In this document: piece by piece, positions 1 to 8,977 of the stretch
Layout of the letters: each line of letters opens with the position of its first letter
How positions within the stretch are numbered: position 1 is the first letter of the stretch
NCBI RefSeq assembly: GCF_007997015.1
Contig: NZ_VOSM01000011.1
Span: 83,240-147,239, forward strand
Source of the DNA: Lujinxingia vulgaris
GTDB lineage: Bacteria > Myxococcota_A > Bradymonadia > Bradymonadales > Bradymonadaceae
Direction: 5' to 3'
DNA length: 64,000 bases
Notes under the pieces: model-generated
The model's input: only the letters and a program-made list of their open reading frames with translations
What the model was told of the DNA's origin: nothing
The model's database searches: none
Translations under genes and position numbers: made by a program

Positions 1-173
1 TAGGCGTCGGTCGTGGCGCTGGCGCCGTGGGTGTAGACGATGACCGCTTCGCGCAGAAAACCCAGGATGCGGCTCAAGAAGGTGCTCACCGCCAGGATCA
101 AGGCGGCGATGCCCATGCGCCGGCCGATGGAGCGGGCGGGTTTTTGAGGTTTTTCAGAAGTCTCAGAGCTCAT
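1..173 (-). CDS. murJ: Lipid II flippase MurJ, N-terminal part (runs off the left edge)
   Basis: The first 57 residues of a minus-strand gene are present. After a short polar N-terminus rich in Glu, Lys and Pro comes a hydrophobic helix that merges into the stretch SRILGFLREAVIVYTHGAS followed by ATTDA. This is the characteristic first helix of the MurJ/MviN branch of the MOP flippase superfamily (SR-x-LGF-x-RE, then a Gly/Ala segment and TDA). MurJ flips the peptidoglycan precursor lipid II across the inner membrane. The ATG lies at 171-173. The rest of the protein (normally 450-550 residues) is outside the window, so whether it is intact cannot be judged. It is divergent from thiS. Confidence 0.8.
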   Translation of the reverse strand, partial: MSSETSEKPQKPARSIGRRMGIAALILAVSTFLSRILGFLREAVIVYTHGASATTDA

Positions 174-293
174 GGTGCCCGGGGTGCGCGGGAGCAACGT
201 TGAGTGATGTGTGTAGCGCGCGTTAGGGCGCGCGCGAAGTTTTTAGGTGGCTGGCGGCGTCGGGTCGCCGGCTAAGAGCGGAGGATGGAGGCG

Positions 294-503
294 ATGGAGA
301 TTCGGGTCAACGGCAAGGTGGAGAACATCGAGGTCGAGGGAAGCCTCTCGGTGGAGGCGTTGCTCTCGGAGCTGGGTGTGGAAGCCGCCCGGGGGGTGGC
401 GGTGGCGGTGGGCGATCAGGTCGTGCCCCGCAGCCGCTGGAGCGAGCCGGTGATCGAGGCGGGGAACAGCGTGGAGATCATTCGCGCCACCCAGGGCGGT
501 TGA
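294..503 (+). CDS. thiS: ThiS sulfur carrier protein (thiamine biosynthesis)
   Basis: A 69-residue ubiquitin-fold protein ending in Gly-Gly. The C-terminal glycine is the residue that is adenylated and converted to a thiocarboxylate, which donates sulfur to ThiG for the thiazole ring of thiamine. The N-terminus MEIRVNGK is typical of ThiS, so I prefer the ATG at 294. The GCGGAGG box at 278-284 is 9 nt from this ATG but directly abuts the alternative ATG at 285. It lies 46 nt upstream of thiG in the same orientation and is almost certainly co-transcribed with thiG and thiE. No TPP riboswitch core was seen upstream. Confidence 0.9.
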   Translation: MEIRVNGKVENIEVEGSLSVEALLSELGVEAARGVAVAVGDQVVPRSRWSEPVIEAGNSVEIIRATQGG

Positions 504-513
504 GCGAAAGTAA

Positions 514-1347
<834 letters not shown>

Positions 1348-1350
1348 TCG

Positions 1351-2013
1351 ATGGCGCGCCACCTACCCTCGCGGCTTTATGCGATCGCCGACGTGAGCTT
1401 CTGCGCTGCCAGGGGCCTGAGTCTGGAGGAGGTCGCGGCCCGCGCGATCGCCGGGGGCGTCTCGATGCTCTCGGTGCGGGTGGGCGAGGCGCTTGTGGGT
1501 CGGGATGCGCGGGGGCGCGAGGCGTTGTGGGGAGAGGTTCAAAAGGTGGTGGAGCAGGGGCGGCAGGCCGGCGCGACGGTGTTGTTGCACGCCCATATCG
1601 AGCGCGCAGCGAGCATGGGTTGCGGGGGCGTGCACCTCAAAGCCAGGCAGGCTGGCGAGGTGGCCGGGGTGCGGGCGCGGTTGGGTGAGGAGGCGCTGGT
1701 GGGGGTGTCGTGCCATAACGCCGAGGAGCTTCGCGCGGCGGAGGAGGTCGGGGCGGACTTTGTGACGCTGAGCCCGATCTTCGCGAGTGTGTCCAAGCCC
1801 GGGTATGGCGGGGAGGTGGGCCTTAAGCGGTGGGCGAGGCTTGTGGCGGCGAGTCGCGTGCCGGTGTACGCGCTGGGCGGAGTGCGGCCGGAGCATGTGG
1901 CGGATTGCCTGGCCGCGGGGTTCTGGGGCGTGGCGGTGGTGGGGGGCCTCTTCGGCGCCGAAGATGTTGAGGGTGCGGCGCGCAACTACGTTCAGTCGGT
2001 GAACGCGGCGTGA
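1351..2013 (+). CDS. thiE: Thiamine phosphate synthase family protein (ThiE/TenI type)
   Basis: A 220-residue TIM-barrel protein of the ThiE/TenI family, three bases after thiG. ThiE joins hydroxymethylpyrimidine diphosphate to thiazole phosphate. Family marks are GGVSMLSVRVG near residue 32, GCGGVHLKAR around residue 92, VGVSCHNAEELRAAEEVGADFVTLSPIF, SKPGYG, and the phosphate-binding ALGGVRPEHVADCLAAGFWGVAVV. The canonical ThiE HLGQ-D box reads HLKARQ here. In sequence it therefore sits between true ThiE and TenI-like (thiazole tautomerase) members, and the TenI role next to thiG is a real alternative. Its stop is only 3 nt from the stop of the convergent glycosyltransferase, with no room for an intergenic terminator. 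Confidence 0.8.
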   Translation: MARHLPSRLYAIADVSFCAARGLSLEEVAARAIAGGVSMLSVRVGEALVGRDARGREALWGEVQKVVEQGRQAGATVLLHAHIERAASMGCGGVHLKARQAGEVAGVRARLGEEALVGVSCHNAEELRAAEEVGADFVTLSPIFASVSKPGYGGEVGLKRWARLVAASRVPVYALGGVRPEHVADCLAAGFWGVAVVGGLFGAEDVEGAARNYVQSVNAA

Positions 2014-2016
2014 GGG

Positions 2017-3525
2017 TTAGCGGTGAGGTTCGGAGCGGCCGCCGAGGGTCTGCGTGACGCTTAAAAAGGCCACGTAGAAGAACCCGAACTGAAAGAGCAT
2101 CAAAAAGGGCAGGCTGCCAAAGGGGTGGGCCGGGTCCACGAGCACCACGTAGATGGCGTAGGTGAACCAGGCGCCCAGCGCGAACTCCAGGGCGGGCATG
2201 GCGTTGAGGCCGCCGCGGTAGATGCGTTTGGCCCAGGACTCCCCGCGCCGCTCGATGGCGTATTTGGGCGTGCGCACAAAGGGGGTCTTATGGCCGAGCA
2301 GCACCTCGACGACGCCTTTGGCGTTGTTGAGCGAGACGCCGATGCCTAAGCCGAGCACCGCCGGCATCATGCGGATGATCTCCAGCCGGGAGCGCCCCAC
2401 CTCGCGCTGGCACACCCAGTAGAAGTAGCAGACCGAGAATGTGGCGCTCAAAAAGATCGGAAGATCGAAGAGGAGCACCTCGTGCCAGCCCTGCTGCACG
2501 CGCACCAGCGTAGCCAGGGGCATGATCAGCGCCAGGATCACCATCAGAAAGTAGGCCAGGTTGCCGGTGAGGTGATGGACGGCTTCGAGCTTGATGGTGC
2601 GCGGAAGATCGGAGCGAAGCACGCGCGGCAGCACCTTAAAGGCGGTCTGCAGGGCGCCCTTTGACCAGCGGTGCTGCTGGCTCTTAAAGGCGTTCATCTC
2701 CACGGGCAGCTCGCTGGCGACGGTGACGTCGCGCAGAAAGCGAAAGCGCCAGCCGGCGAGCTGGGCGCGGTAGGAGAGGTCGAGATCTTCGGTGAGGGTG
2801 TGATGCTCCCAGCCGCCGGCGTCTTCGATGGTCTGGCGGCGCCAGATGCCGGCGGTGCCGTTGAAGTTGAAAAAGCGTCCGGAGCGGTTGCGCGCGGTGT
2901 GCTCCAGCACAAAGTGGCCGTCGAGAAGCACGGCCTGCGCGCGGGTGAGCAGGCTGTAGTCGCGGTTGAGGTAGTCCCAGCGCGCCTGCACCATGCCGAT
3001 GTCGGGCTCGGTGAAGTGGTCGATGGTCTGGCGCAGAAACTCGGGCTGGGGAATGAAGTCGGCGTCGAAGACCGCTACAAACTCGCCGCGCGCGCTTTTG
3101 AGGCCGGCCTCAAGAGCGCCGGCCTTGTAGCCTTCGCGATCTTTGCGATGCAGAAGTTTGATGTCGACGCCCTTCGCCTGCCAGTGCGCCACGCGGGCGC
3201 GGGCCAGCTCGGTGGTGTCGTCGGTGGAGTCGTCGAGGACCTGAATCTCGAGGCGATCGGCGGGGTAGTCGAGCTGGCAGGTCGCGTCGATGAGGCGCTC
3301 GATGACGTAGCGCTCGTTGAAGGAGGGGAGCTGCACGGTGACCACCGGAAGCTCTTCGGGAGCGAAGCGTCGGGCGGGCTCGGGATCGGGTCCGCTGGCG
3401 TGCTTGCGATAGAGGCGCACGATGACGTAGCGATGCGACCCGTAGAACGAGAGGAGCAGGAGCACCGCGAAGTAAATCGCGAGCACCGTGAGCTCCCAGA
3501 GGTTGTAGTCTTGCAGGTGCGACAT
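2017..3525 (-). CDS. Processive family 2 glycosyltransferase (cellulose synthase-like)
   Basis: A 502-residue membrane glycosyltransferase. One N-terminal membrane segment (WELTVLAIYFAVLLLLS) is followed by a GT-A domain with TVQLPSFNERYVIERLID, the nucleotide-binding VLDDSTDD, the metal-binding FDADFIPQ, TEDLDLSYRAQLAGWR and the processivity motif QQHRW (Q-x-x-R-W). Several C-terminal membrane helices follow. These are the D, DxD, TED and QxxRW marks of BcsA/CslA-type beta-glycan synthases. The nascent polysaccharide is presumably extruded through the same protein. I chose the ATG at 3523-3525, since an upstream in-frame start would prepend a Pro/Arg-rich stretch without family likeness. There are no BcsB/PilZ partners nearby, so the product is unknown. 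Confidence 0.85.
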   Translation of the reverse strand: MSHLQDYNLWELTVLAIYFAVLLLLSFYGSHRYVIVRLYRKHASGPDPEPARRFAPEELPVVTVQLPSFNERYVIERLIDATCQLDYPADRLEIQVLDDSTDDTTELARARVAHWQAKGVDIKLLHRKDREGYKAGALEAGLKSARGEFVAVFDADFIPQPEFLRQTIDHFTEPDIGMVQARWDYLNRDYSLLTRAQAVLLDGHFVLEHTARNRSGRFFNFNGTAGIWRRQTIEDAGGWEHHTLTEDLDLSYRAQLAGWRFRFLRDVTVASELPVEMNAFKSQQHRWSKGALQTAFKVLPRVLRSDLPRTIKLEAVHHLTGNLAYFLMVILALIMPLATLVRVQQGWHEVLLFDLPIFLSATFSVCYFYWVCQREVGRSRLEIIRMMPAVLGLGIGVSLNNAKGVVEVLLGHKTPFVRTPKYAIERRGESWAKRIYRGGLNAMPALEFALGAWFTYAIYVVLVDPAHPFGSLPFLMLFQFGFFYVAFLSVTQTLGGRSEPHR

Positions 3526-3654
3526 AAGATAGGGCTCTACGACAGGGCGAACGCGCCGGAGAAGAACTCCGGGGTGCATCTGTGGTAATGCAGGGGCATT
3601 GATGTCCGGCGCGCGCGCGCGACCCAACGTGACTTAGCAGACCTGGACCCGATT

Positions 3655-4614
3655 GTGCCAGAGCAGAACCCATCGGCGGCGCTGACCGCCCAACATCCGA
3701 TAGAGCAGGTTGAGGCGCGCCCCTGGCGCGGGCTGTGGAAGAGTCTGCGCCCGCATCAGTGGGTCAAGAATGCCTTTGTGCTCGCGCCGCTCTTCTTTGC
3801 CAAGGCGTACACCGATCCGGTGCAGAGCGCGAAGGCGCTGGCCGCGGCGCTGCTCTTCTCGCTGGCGGCGGGCACGGTGTATTTGCTCAATGACCTGATG
3901 GACGTGGAGCGCGACCGGGAGCATCCGGTCAAGCGGCATCGGCCGATCGCCTCGGGGCTTTTGCCGCAGGCGGTGGCCTGGCGCGCGTTGGTGGTGATCG
4001 GGCTTGTTGCGGCGGTGGGCTCGTACCTGCTCGCGCCGCTCTTTGCGGCGGCGGTGGGCACCTACCTGGTGATGAACCTGGCCTACTCGGTGAAGTTGAA
4101 GCACTACGCCTTCGTCGACGTGGCTATCATCGCTACCGGCTTCGTGCTGCGCGTGCTCGCCGGGGCGGCAGCGGTCTCGGTGGTGGTCTCGGAGTGGCTT
4201 GTGGCCTGCACCTTTTTGCTGGCGCTCTACCTGGGACTAGGAAAGCGGCGCCATGAGCTTGCGCTCTACTTGAGCGGCAGCGTGGAGCGCACGCGGCGCG
4301 TGCTGGATAGCTACCGGCTGGAGAATGTCGATTTCGGGATGCTGGTCTGCTCCGGGCTGACGAGCGCGGCGTATACGATCTACACGCTCACGGCGTCGTT
4401 GCCCGATCAGCCGCTGCGGGCGGTGGCCACGCCCTTTGCGAGCGTGTGGTTGCCGGTGACGATCCCGATGGTGGTGGTGGGGCTGGCGCGCTTCTTTCAG
4501 ATCGTGCGGCGCGACGATGCGCGAAGCCCCACCGAGATGATGCTGCGCGACAAGCCCTTTATGCTCAACATCGGCGTGTGGGCGTTGGTGATGCTGGTGC
4601 TGAGCGTGCTCTGA
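3655..4614 (+). CDS. UbiA-family prenyltransferase, decaprenyl-phosphate phosphoribosyltransferase-like
   Basis: A 319-residue polytopic membrane protein with a GTG start at 3655. The motif LRPHQWVKNAFVLAPLFFA and the Asp-rich NDLMDVERDREHP (NDxxDxxxD) place it in the UbiA superfamily. The second Asp-rich region is replaced by the YLGLGKRRHEL segment seen in the branch that transfers phosphoribose from PRPP to a polyprenyl phosphate (DPPR synthase-like). That branch feeds cell-envelope glycan synthesis, which fits the neighbouring GT2 enzyme. The substrate is inferred from family resemblance only, and a ubiquinone/menaquinone-type prenyltransferase is less likely. It is divergent from the glycosyltransferase gene and has no obvious Shine-Dalgarno. 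Confidence 0.8.
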   Translation: MPEQNPSAALTAQHPIEQVEARPWRGLWKSLRPHQWVKNAFVLAPLFFAKAYTDPVQSAKALAAALLFSLAAGTVYLLNDLMDVERDREHPVKRHRPIASGLLPQAVAWRALVVIGLVAAVGSYLLAPLFAAAVGTYLVMNLAYSVKLKHYAFVDVAIIATGFVLRVLAGAAAVSVVVSEWLVACTFLLALYLGLGKRRHELALYLSGSVERTRRVLDSYRLENVDFGMLVCSGLTSAAYTIYTLTASLPDQPLRAVATPFASVWLPVTIPMVVVGLARFFQIVRRDDARSPTEMMLRDKPFMLNIGVWALVMLVLSVL

Positions 4615-4721
4615 GCCGCGCTCAGGTGCCGGGGGCAGGTTGAGAAAAGGTGGTGTGGGGTCAATGGACGGGTCAGGCGGATGCCTGGCCCGGTTGCGTT
4701 TTGAGGTGAGGTCGCGGGCAT

Positions 4722-4752
4722 AAAAAACCCCCTCCCGAGCTGCGGGAGGGGG
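4722..4752 (-). terminator. Rho-independent terminator of the HU gene
   Basis: A perfect 10-bp G/C stem (4728-4737 with 4743-4752) with a 5-nt loop. On the minus strand it is followed by six U residues (A-run at 4722-4727). It lies 53 nt past the stop of the HU-family gene. Confidence 0.9.
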
Positions 4753-4804
4753 CTTGAGAGCTCTTCAGACCGCCGGATGCGCGGTCTGGCTCAAAGCGCT
4801 GGTC

Positions 4805-5098
4805 TTACTTCTCGTTGACCAGGTCTTTGAGGCTGGGCGCCGGCTTGAAGCCCACCGAGTAGGACGCCGGAATCTTGATGGTCTTGCCGGTGCGCGGGTT
4901 GCGGCCTTCGCGCGCTTTGCGGTGCTTGACGCTGAAGGTGCCGAAGTTGGGGTAGGAGAAGCGCTCATCTTCTTTGATGGTCGTGGAGACCGTGTCAAAG
5001 AGGATGTCGATGAGCTCACCGGTGTCTTTCTTGGTGAGTTCAATGCCTTTCTCGGCGGCAGCAGCGTTAACGGCGTTGATCAGATCGGACTTCGTCAT
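4805..5098 (-). CDS. HU/IHF-family DNA-bending nucleoid protein
   Basis: A 97-residue histone-like protein: MTKSDLINAV at the N-terminal dimerisation helices, then FGTFSVKHRKAREGRNPRTG, the HU signature with the flexible DNA-binding arm, then a KIPAS segment and a Lys/Pro-containing tail (FKPAPSLKDLV). The Pro-rich arm (RNPRTGKTIKIPA) bends DNA. Length is normal (90-100). The start at 5096-5098 has an AAGGGG site 7 nt upstream. The gene has its own strong promoter, a leader of about 120 nt and an intrinsic terminator, so it is a monocistronic unit. HU versus IHF cannot be decided from this copy alone. Confidence 0.92.
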   Translation of the reverse strand: MTKSDLINAVNAAAAEKGIELTKKDTGELIDILFDTVSTTIKEDERFSYPNFGTFSVKHRKAREGRNPRTGKTIKIPASYSVGFKPAPSLKDLVNEK

Positions 5099-5159
5099 GG
5101 TGATCCCCTTAAAACAGAAATTAAGGTGAGAACGTGGCTTAAACCATTCCAACCCAGGT

Positions 5160-5190
5160 TCAACTCGCGAAACATCAAGATGCGAGTTGA
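5160..5190 (-). promoter_or_regulatory. 9-bp inverted repeat in the HU leader
   Basis: TCAACTCGC at 5160-5168 and its exact complement GCGAGTTGA at 5182-5190, with a 13-nt spacer. It lies between the HU promoter and start codon, so it would be in the untranslated leader. It could be an operator or an RNA hairpin. No function is known. Confidence 0.4.
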
Positions 5191-5228
5191 GTGAGTATCC
5201 ATGGACTTCGGACTGCGAATCGTGGCCG

Positions 5229-5257
5229 AGAATAGGGCTGGCCGGATCGCGTGTCAA
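5229..5257 (-). promoter_or_regulatory. Sigma70-type promoter of the HU gene
   Basis: On the minus strand TTGACA (5252-5257) is followed after exactly 17 nt by TATTCT (5229-5234). The predicted transcription start near 5222 leaves a leader of about 124 nt before the ATG at 5098. Confidence 0.75.
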
Positions 5258-5335
5258 TCCTTATTTACGCGCAATCTGGCAATTTGCAAGGCCTTTTTAG
5301 CGCGAGAATAGGGGCGCAAATGCGATCGGGGCGAT

Positions 5336-6172
5336 TCAGATGCTCTGAAAACGATCGAGTTGAAGGATCTGGCGGGCCTGAGCCGGGGTGGCCAGAGGGC
5401 GATTTGCGGCTGCGGCGAGCTCGGCGACGCGCTCGACGAGCTCATAGGAGCCTTTCGCCAGTACGCCGCGGGAGAGGTAGATGTTGTCTTCGAGGCCCAC
5501 GCGTACGTGGCCGCCCATGGCGATGGCCAGCTCGGCCAGGGGGAGCTGATGGCGGCCGATGCCGGCGACCGACCAGGTTGCGTCTTCGGGGAGCATCTCG
5601 ACGAGAAAGCGCAGGTTTTCCGGGCGCGCGCCCATCGCGCCGGGCACGCCGAGCACGAAGTCAAAATGCAGGGGGGCGGTAACGACGCCTTCTTTGAGGA
5701 GGTTGAGGGCGGTGTCGACCATGCCGGTATCAAAGACCTCGATCTCGGGGACGATGCCCAGCTCGCGCTGGCGTGCGGCGATCTGGCGGATCATCGGGAG
5801 CGAGTTCATGAAGACGTCGTCGCCGAAGTTGACCGTGCCGGTGGTGAGCGTGGCCATGTCGGGCTTGAGATCGAGGCCTTCGATGCGTTCGTCGACGCTC
5901 ATCCAGACCGCGCCGCCGGTGGAGAACTGCACCAGGGCGTCGGTGCGCTGGCGCGTCTCGTTGAGGATCTTCTCAAAGGTGGCGCGATCCTGGGTGGGGG
6001 TGCCGTCGTCGAGGCGGCCGTGCACGTGCACCATCGCCGCGCCGGCGTCGCGGCAGCGGGCGGCCTCCTCGGCGATCTCCACCGGGGTATAAGGCACATG
6101 CGGGGTGTGCTCGCGCATCACCTCGGCGCCCACGACGGCGGCGGTGATGATCAGGGGTGTGGGCTCAGTCAT
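5336..6172 (-). CDS. kce: 3-keto-5-aminohexanoate cleavage enzyme (BKACE/DUF849 family)
   Basis: A 278-residue TIM-barrel, Zn-dependent beta-keto acid cleavage enzyme. Kce condenses 3-keto-5-aminohexanoate with acetyl-CoA, giving 3-aminobutyryl-CoA and acetoacetate in lysine fermentation. Visible family motifs are LIITAAVVGAE at the start, the metal-binding AAMVHVHGR (His-x-His), FSTGG, TLTTGTVNFG, EIEVFDTGM, DFVLGVPGAMGA, GIGRHQLPLAELAIAMGGHVRVGLEDN (third metal ligand and catalytic Glu region), and a final S-Y-E-L-V-E-R-V helix. Length matches the family. It is 32 nt downstream of kal, whose product handles the very 3-aminobutyryl-CoA made here. The BKACE family has varied substrates, and the kal neighbour is what supports the Kce assignment. 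Confidence 0.88.
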   Translation of the reverse strand: MTEPTPLIITAAVVGAEVMREHTPHVPYTPVEIAEEAARCRDAGAAMVHVHGRLDDGTPTQDRATFEKILNETRQRTDALVQFSTGGAVWMSVDERIEGLDLKPDMATLTTGTVNFGDDVFMNSLPMIRQIAARQRELGIVPEIEVFDTGMVDTALNLLKEGVVTAPLHFDFVLGVPGAMGARPENLRFLVEMLPEDATWSVAGIGRHQLPLAELAIAMGGHVRVGLEDNIYLSRGVLAKGSYELVERVAELAAAANRPLATPAQARQILQLDRFQSI

Positions 6173-6204
6173 GGTGGGCTCGTCGTTGAGGGGGGGGCAG
6201 AGGT

Positions 6205-6597
6205 TCAGCGGCGCTGGCGATCGACGGGGACCACGCAGGTGCCGGAGGCGCGGCAGACGACGATGGGCTCGTCGAGCACTTCAGCCTCGGCGGGGTTGTC
6301 GGGGTTGCCGGTGAGGCGAATGACCTTGCGGGCCTCAAAGCGCATCTTGCGGCTGGAGTTGCCCACGTGGGTGATGCTGCCGACTGCTTCGATGTAGTCG
6401 CCGGCCTGGACCGGAGCTAAAAACTCCACGGCGTCGTAGGCGCGGAAGAGGCCCTCGTCGCCGTCGTGGCGGATGAGCAGCTCGGTGGCTACGTCGCCAA
6501 AAAGTTTGAGCATCATCGCGCCGTCGACAAGATCGCCGGCGTAGTGAACCTGCTCCATGCCGATGCGCATGCGGACCATCACCTCGGGGGTGCTCAT
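6205..6597 (-). CDS. kal: 3-aminobutyryl-CoA ammonia lyase (hotdog fold)
   Basis: A 130-residue hotdog-fold protein. It carries the strings [39 protein letters not shown] and [12 protein letters not shown], then [14 protein letters not shown], which I recognise as the Kal family of lysine fermenters. Kal removes ammonia from 3-aminobutyryl-CoA to give crotonyl-CoA. I start at the ATG at 6595-6597, with GGAG six bases upstream. An ATG 15 nt further up is in frame but lacks a site. It is first gene of a kal-kce unit. The other pathway genes (kamA, kamDE, kdd) are not in the window, although a possible reactivase relative lies at 27603. Confidence 0.85.
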   Translation of the reverse strand: MSTPEVMVRMRIGMEQVHYAGDLVDGAMMLKLFGDVATELLIRHDGDEGLFRAYDAVEFLAPVQAGDYIEAVGSITHVGNSSRKMRFEARKVIRLTGNPDNPAEAEVLDEPIVVCRASGTCVVPVDRQRR

Positions 6598-6704
6598 AGA
6601 AGACTCCATCAAGTCAGGGGGGCAGTCAGTCAGCGTGAAATTGCGGCCAAGAAAAGACGCGGGCGCCGCTCCCGCACAGGGGAGGACGCCCGAATCATGG
6701 CCAG

Positions 6705-6727
6705 CGCGCTTGCCGAAGGCAAGCGCG
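6705..6727 (-). other. GC hairpin after the first anchor-D lipoprotein gene
   Basis: A perfect 10-bp stem (CGCGCTTGCC with GGCAAGCGCG) around GAA, 12 nt past the stop of the minus-strand gene. It has no U-run on the minus strand, so it is only a possible terminator or 3'-end stabiliser. The flanking 6598-6738 holds no gene. Confidence 0.4.
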
Positions 6728-6738
6728 TTTGGTCGGTA

Positions 6739-8673
6739 TTAGCGCAGCGCCGTTTGAATGAACTCGTCGCGCACAAAGACCGTGGGCGGGTTGCTCCAGA
6801 GGATGCCACCGACGTACCAGAACTGCTTGGCCTGGGTCAGGGACTTGTCGCGATACTCGTACACAAGCTGCTGGCTGATGTAATAGCGCACGGTGGCCTT
6901 GGACTCGCCGTTGCCACGATCGCTGTAGTAGTGCACGCCGACCGAGTAGGCCAGGCCTTCGCCCGGATCGTTGTGGTTGATGTTCTCGGGAGCGACGCCC
7001 CAGAGGTCATCGATGTCGAGCGAAGCGCCGAACGCGCGGGTGTTGTTGTACCAGACAGCCTGGTTGCCACCCCAGGTGCCGGTGGGGCTGAGGTAGTGCA
7101 GGTCGAGGTCGGTGCCAGCGCTACCGCGGCGCGGTTGCGGCACGTTGGGAATCGTCCAGGTGAGCTGGATGTGGATGTCGTCTTCGGGCACGGCGTTGAT
7201 GCGCACGATGTCGGACTCACAGGCGGCCATGCCGAGCTCGTCGTAGACCACCAGCTCCACCTCGTAGGTGCCGGCGATGTCGAGCCAGAGGGTGGGCTGC
7301 GCGTTGGCCGAGGAGGGCTGCAGCTGCGAGAGCGAGCCGACCGGGCGCGAGATCACGCTCCATTCGTAGGTGACGTTGGTGCCGTCGGGGTCGGAGGAGT
7401 CGGAGCCGTTGAGCTGGATGGTCTCCAGGGGGCTTGCGGCGAGCTCTTCCTGGTAGCGGTTGGAGCCCTGGATGGTGGCGGTGGCCACGGCGATGGGGCA
7501 GACCGAGTCGGAGCCCTGACCCATCAGGGGGATCTCCAGCACGGACTTGGCAGGGTCATCCGAGAGGATGCGCAGCTCGCCCTCGTGGGTGGTGATCTCG
7601 TCGGGGGTGTAGGTGAGCACGAAGTTGGCCGACTCACGAGGCAGAAGCGTGATGGGCAGCGCCGGGAGGCTCTCGGGGCGCAGGCTGAAGGTGCCGCCGC
7701 CGTCGTCGTTGAGCGCGATCTCGCTGACGTTGAGCTCGGAGCCCGGGGAGCAGTTGCTGATGGTGATGGTGCGGTTGGTGGCGCGATCGAGGGTGGCGAT
7801 GTTGAAGTCGATGCCGTCCTCATCGGTCACGGCGATGCAGGCCGAGCCGCTGTTGCCGTTGAGGTTGATGCGGAACTCCTCACGGCTGGGGTCGTTGCTG
7901 TAGATGGTGATCTCACCGGTGGTGGGATCGTCGGTGGCCGGGTTGAACCACACGCGCATCTCAAAGGATTCGTCGGGGGCGAGCTCGGAGGGGAACTCGT
8001 TGGTGTCCTGCTCCGGGGGAGGCAGCACGCCGTCGCCGTCGCGCGCGCCGGGGAAGGAGACGCGGAACTCGCTGTTGCCGCTCATCACGATGTCTTCGAT
8101 GAGAAGGGGGGCCTGGCCGATGTTGGCCACCTGGGCCAACTTCCACTGCTCTTCACCGGCGGGAACGCGGGGGAAGCTGATGGTGGGCGGCGAGAAAATC
8201 TCGGGGTTGAGGCCCTGGGTGCTGATGTTGACATCCACGGTGCCCTGGTTGCCCACCGAGGTGTCGTTGGTGACCAGGCGCAGGATGCCGCCGTAGGCGA
8301 TCGGCTGCTCGGGGCGGTAGATCAGCTGGAAGTCGTACTCCGAGTTGGGAGGAACTTCGAGCGTACCCTCCGGCCAGTTGTTGCCGGGGTAGAAGGCGTC
8401 AATCGAAGCGCTGCCGTTCTGCAGAATCTCGATGCTGGTGATGCGCAGGGCGCCCTCGCCACTGTTGCCGATGATGATCGTCTCGGCGATCTCCTCGCCC
8501 AGCGCGATCTGCTGGAAGGAGATGGGGTTGGGGTTCAGCGAGAAAGCTGCCGGTTTGCCGCTCGAGATGCTGTCATCACCGCAGGCGGAGCTGCCCACGA
8601 CGAAGAGCAGGGCCAGCGCCAACAGCAGCAAATTCTTACCGTCGCGCAGATAGGATGGGGAGGGTCGCTTCAT
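6739..8673 (-). CDS. Choice-of-anchor-D (ASH) lipoprotein with PKD-like and DUF2135-like domains
   Basis: A 644-residue secreted lipoprotein: a signal peptide with a lipobox ending SSAC (lipidated Cys near residue 31), then three ASH/choice-of-anchor-D beta-sandwich units (SFQQIALGEE, SFPRVPAGEE, FNIATLDRA starts). Next comes a PKD/REJ-like domain (LNGSDSSDPDGTNVTYEWS) and a C-terminal domain with LDLHYL and APENINHNDPGEG, resembling DUF2135 of YfaP-like proteins. The start at 8671-8673 has AAGGA 9 nt upstream. It has the same architecture as the two genes behind it but much lower sequence identity, so it is an older paralogue. It presumably sits on the cell surface or in the periplasm as a structural or adhesive protein. 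The function is unknown. Confidence 0.8.
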   Translation of the reverse strand: MKRPSPSYLRDGKNLLLLALALLFVVGSSACGDDSISSGKPAAFSLNPNPISFQQIALGEEIAETIIIGNSGEGALRITSIEILQNGSASIDAFYPGNNWPEGTLEVPPNSEYDFQLIYRPEQPIAYGGILRLVTNDTSVGNQGTVDVNISTQGLNPEIFSPPTISFPRVPAGEEQWKLAQVANIGQAPLLIEDIVMSGNSEFRVSFPGARDGDGVLPPPEQDTNEFPSELAPDESFEMRVWFNPATDDPTTGEITIYSNDPSREEFRINLNGNSGSACIAVTDEDGIDFNIATLDRATNRTITISNCSPGSELNVSEIALNDDGGGTFSLRPESLPALPITLLPRESANFVLTYTPDEITTHEGELRILSDDPAKSVLEIPLMGQGSDSVCPIAVATATIQGSNRYQEELAASPLETIQLNGSDSSDPDGTNVTYEWSVISRPVGSLSQLQPSSANAQPTLWLDIAGTYEVELVVYDELGMAACESDIVRINAVPEDDIHIQLTWTIPNVPQPRRGSAGTDLDLHYLSPTGTWGGNQAVWYNNTRAFGASLDIDDLWGVAPENINHNDPGEGLAYSVGVHYYSDRGNGESKATVRYYISQQLVYEYRDKSLTQAKQFWYVGGILWSNPPTVFVRDEFIQTALR

Positions 8674-8794
8674 TGTGGTCGTCCTTCGTTCGTATTGATG
8701 CGGCGTTATCGCCGGCACACATAAGCCAGGCCGTCATCGGATGAGGAGGAGGCCGGAGCACATCGCAGCCATGCAAACCTGAGTCAGGGGCGAA

Positions 8795-8823
8795 ACTATA
8801 GGCAGAGCTTGAGCTTGCGTCAA
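8795..8823 (-). promoter_or_regulatory. Promoter of the first anchor-D lipoprotein gene
   Basis: On the minus strand TTGACG (8818-8823), 17 nt, TATAGT (8795-8800). It is followed downstream by a GTCAGG-like stretch also present at the next paralogue. The 304-nt gap 8674-8977 holds this promoter and the terminator at 8902-8933, but no gene. Confidence 0.65.
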
Positions 8824-8901
8824 TCTTATGGGGAATGAATTCGGATTCATTCGGGGTGAGGATCGCCCCGGTTGTGGTGATTTTCGGAAGGGAGAGCGCA
8901 T

Positions 8902-8933
8902 AAAAAGGCCGAAGTCAATGACTTCGGCCTTTT
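8902..8933 (-). terminator. Rho-independent terminator of the second anchor-D lipoprotein gene
   Basis: A perfect stem GGCCGAAGTC/GACTTCGGCC (8907-8916 with 8920-8929), loop AAT, flanked by an A-run and a T-run, so functional in both directions. It lies 44 nt past the stop at 8978. Confidence 0.88.
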
Positions 8934-8977
8934 CTCAGTAAAATGGGTCGTACCCGTTTAGATGGGCTGACCGGGCG

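Noticed and set aside
174..293. TPP riboswitch upstream of thiSGE
   Set aside because: The conserved CTGAGA and ACCTGA-type core segments are absent; only a GC hairpin (216-233) is seen.
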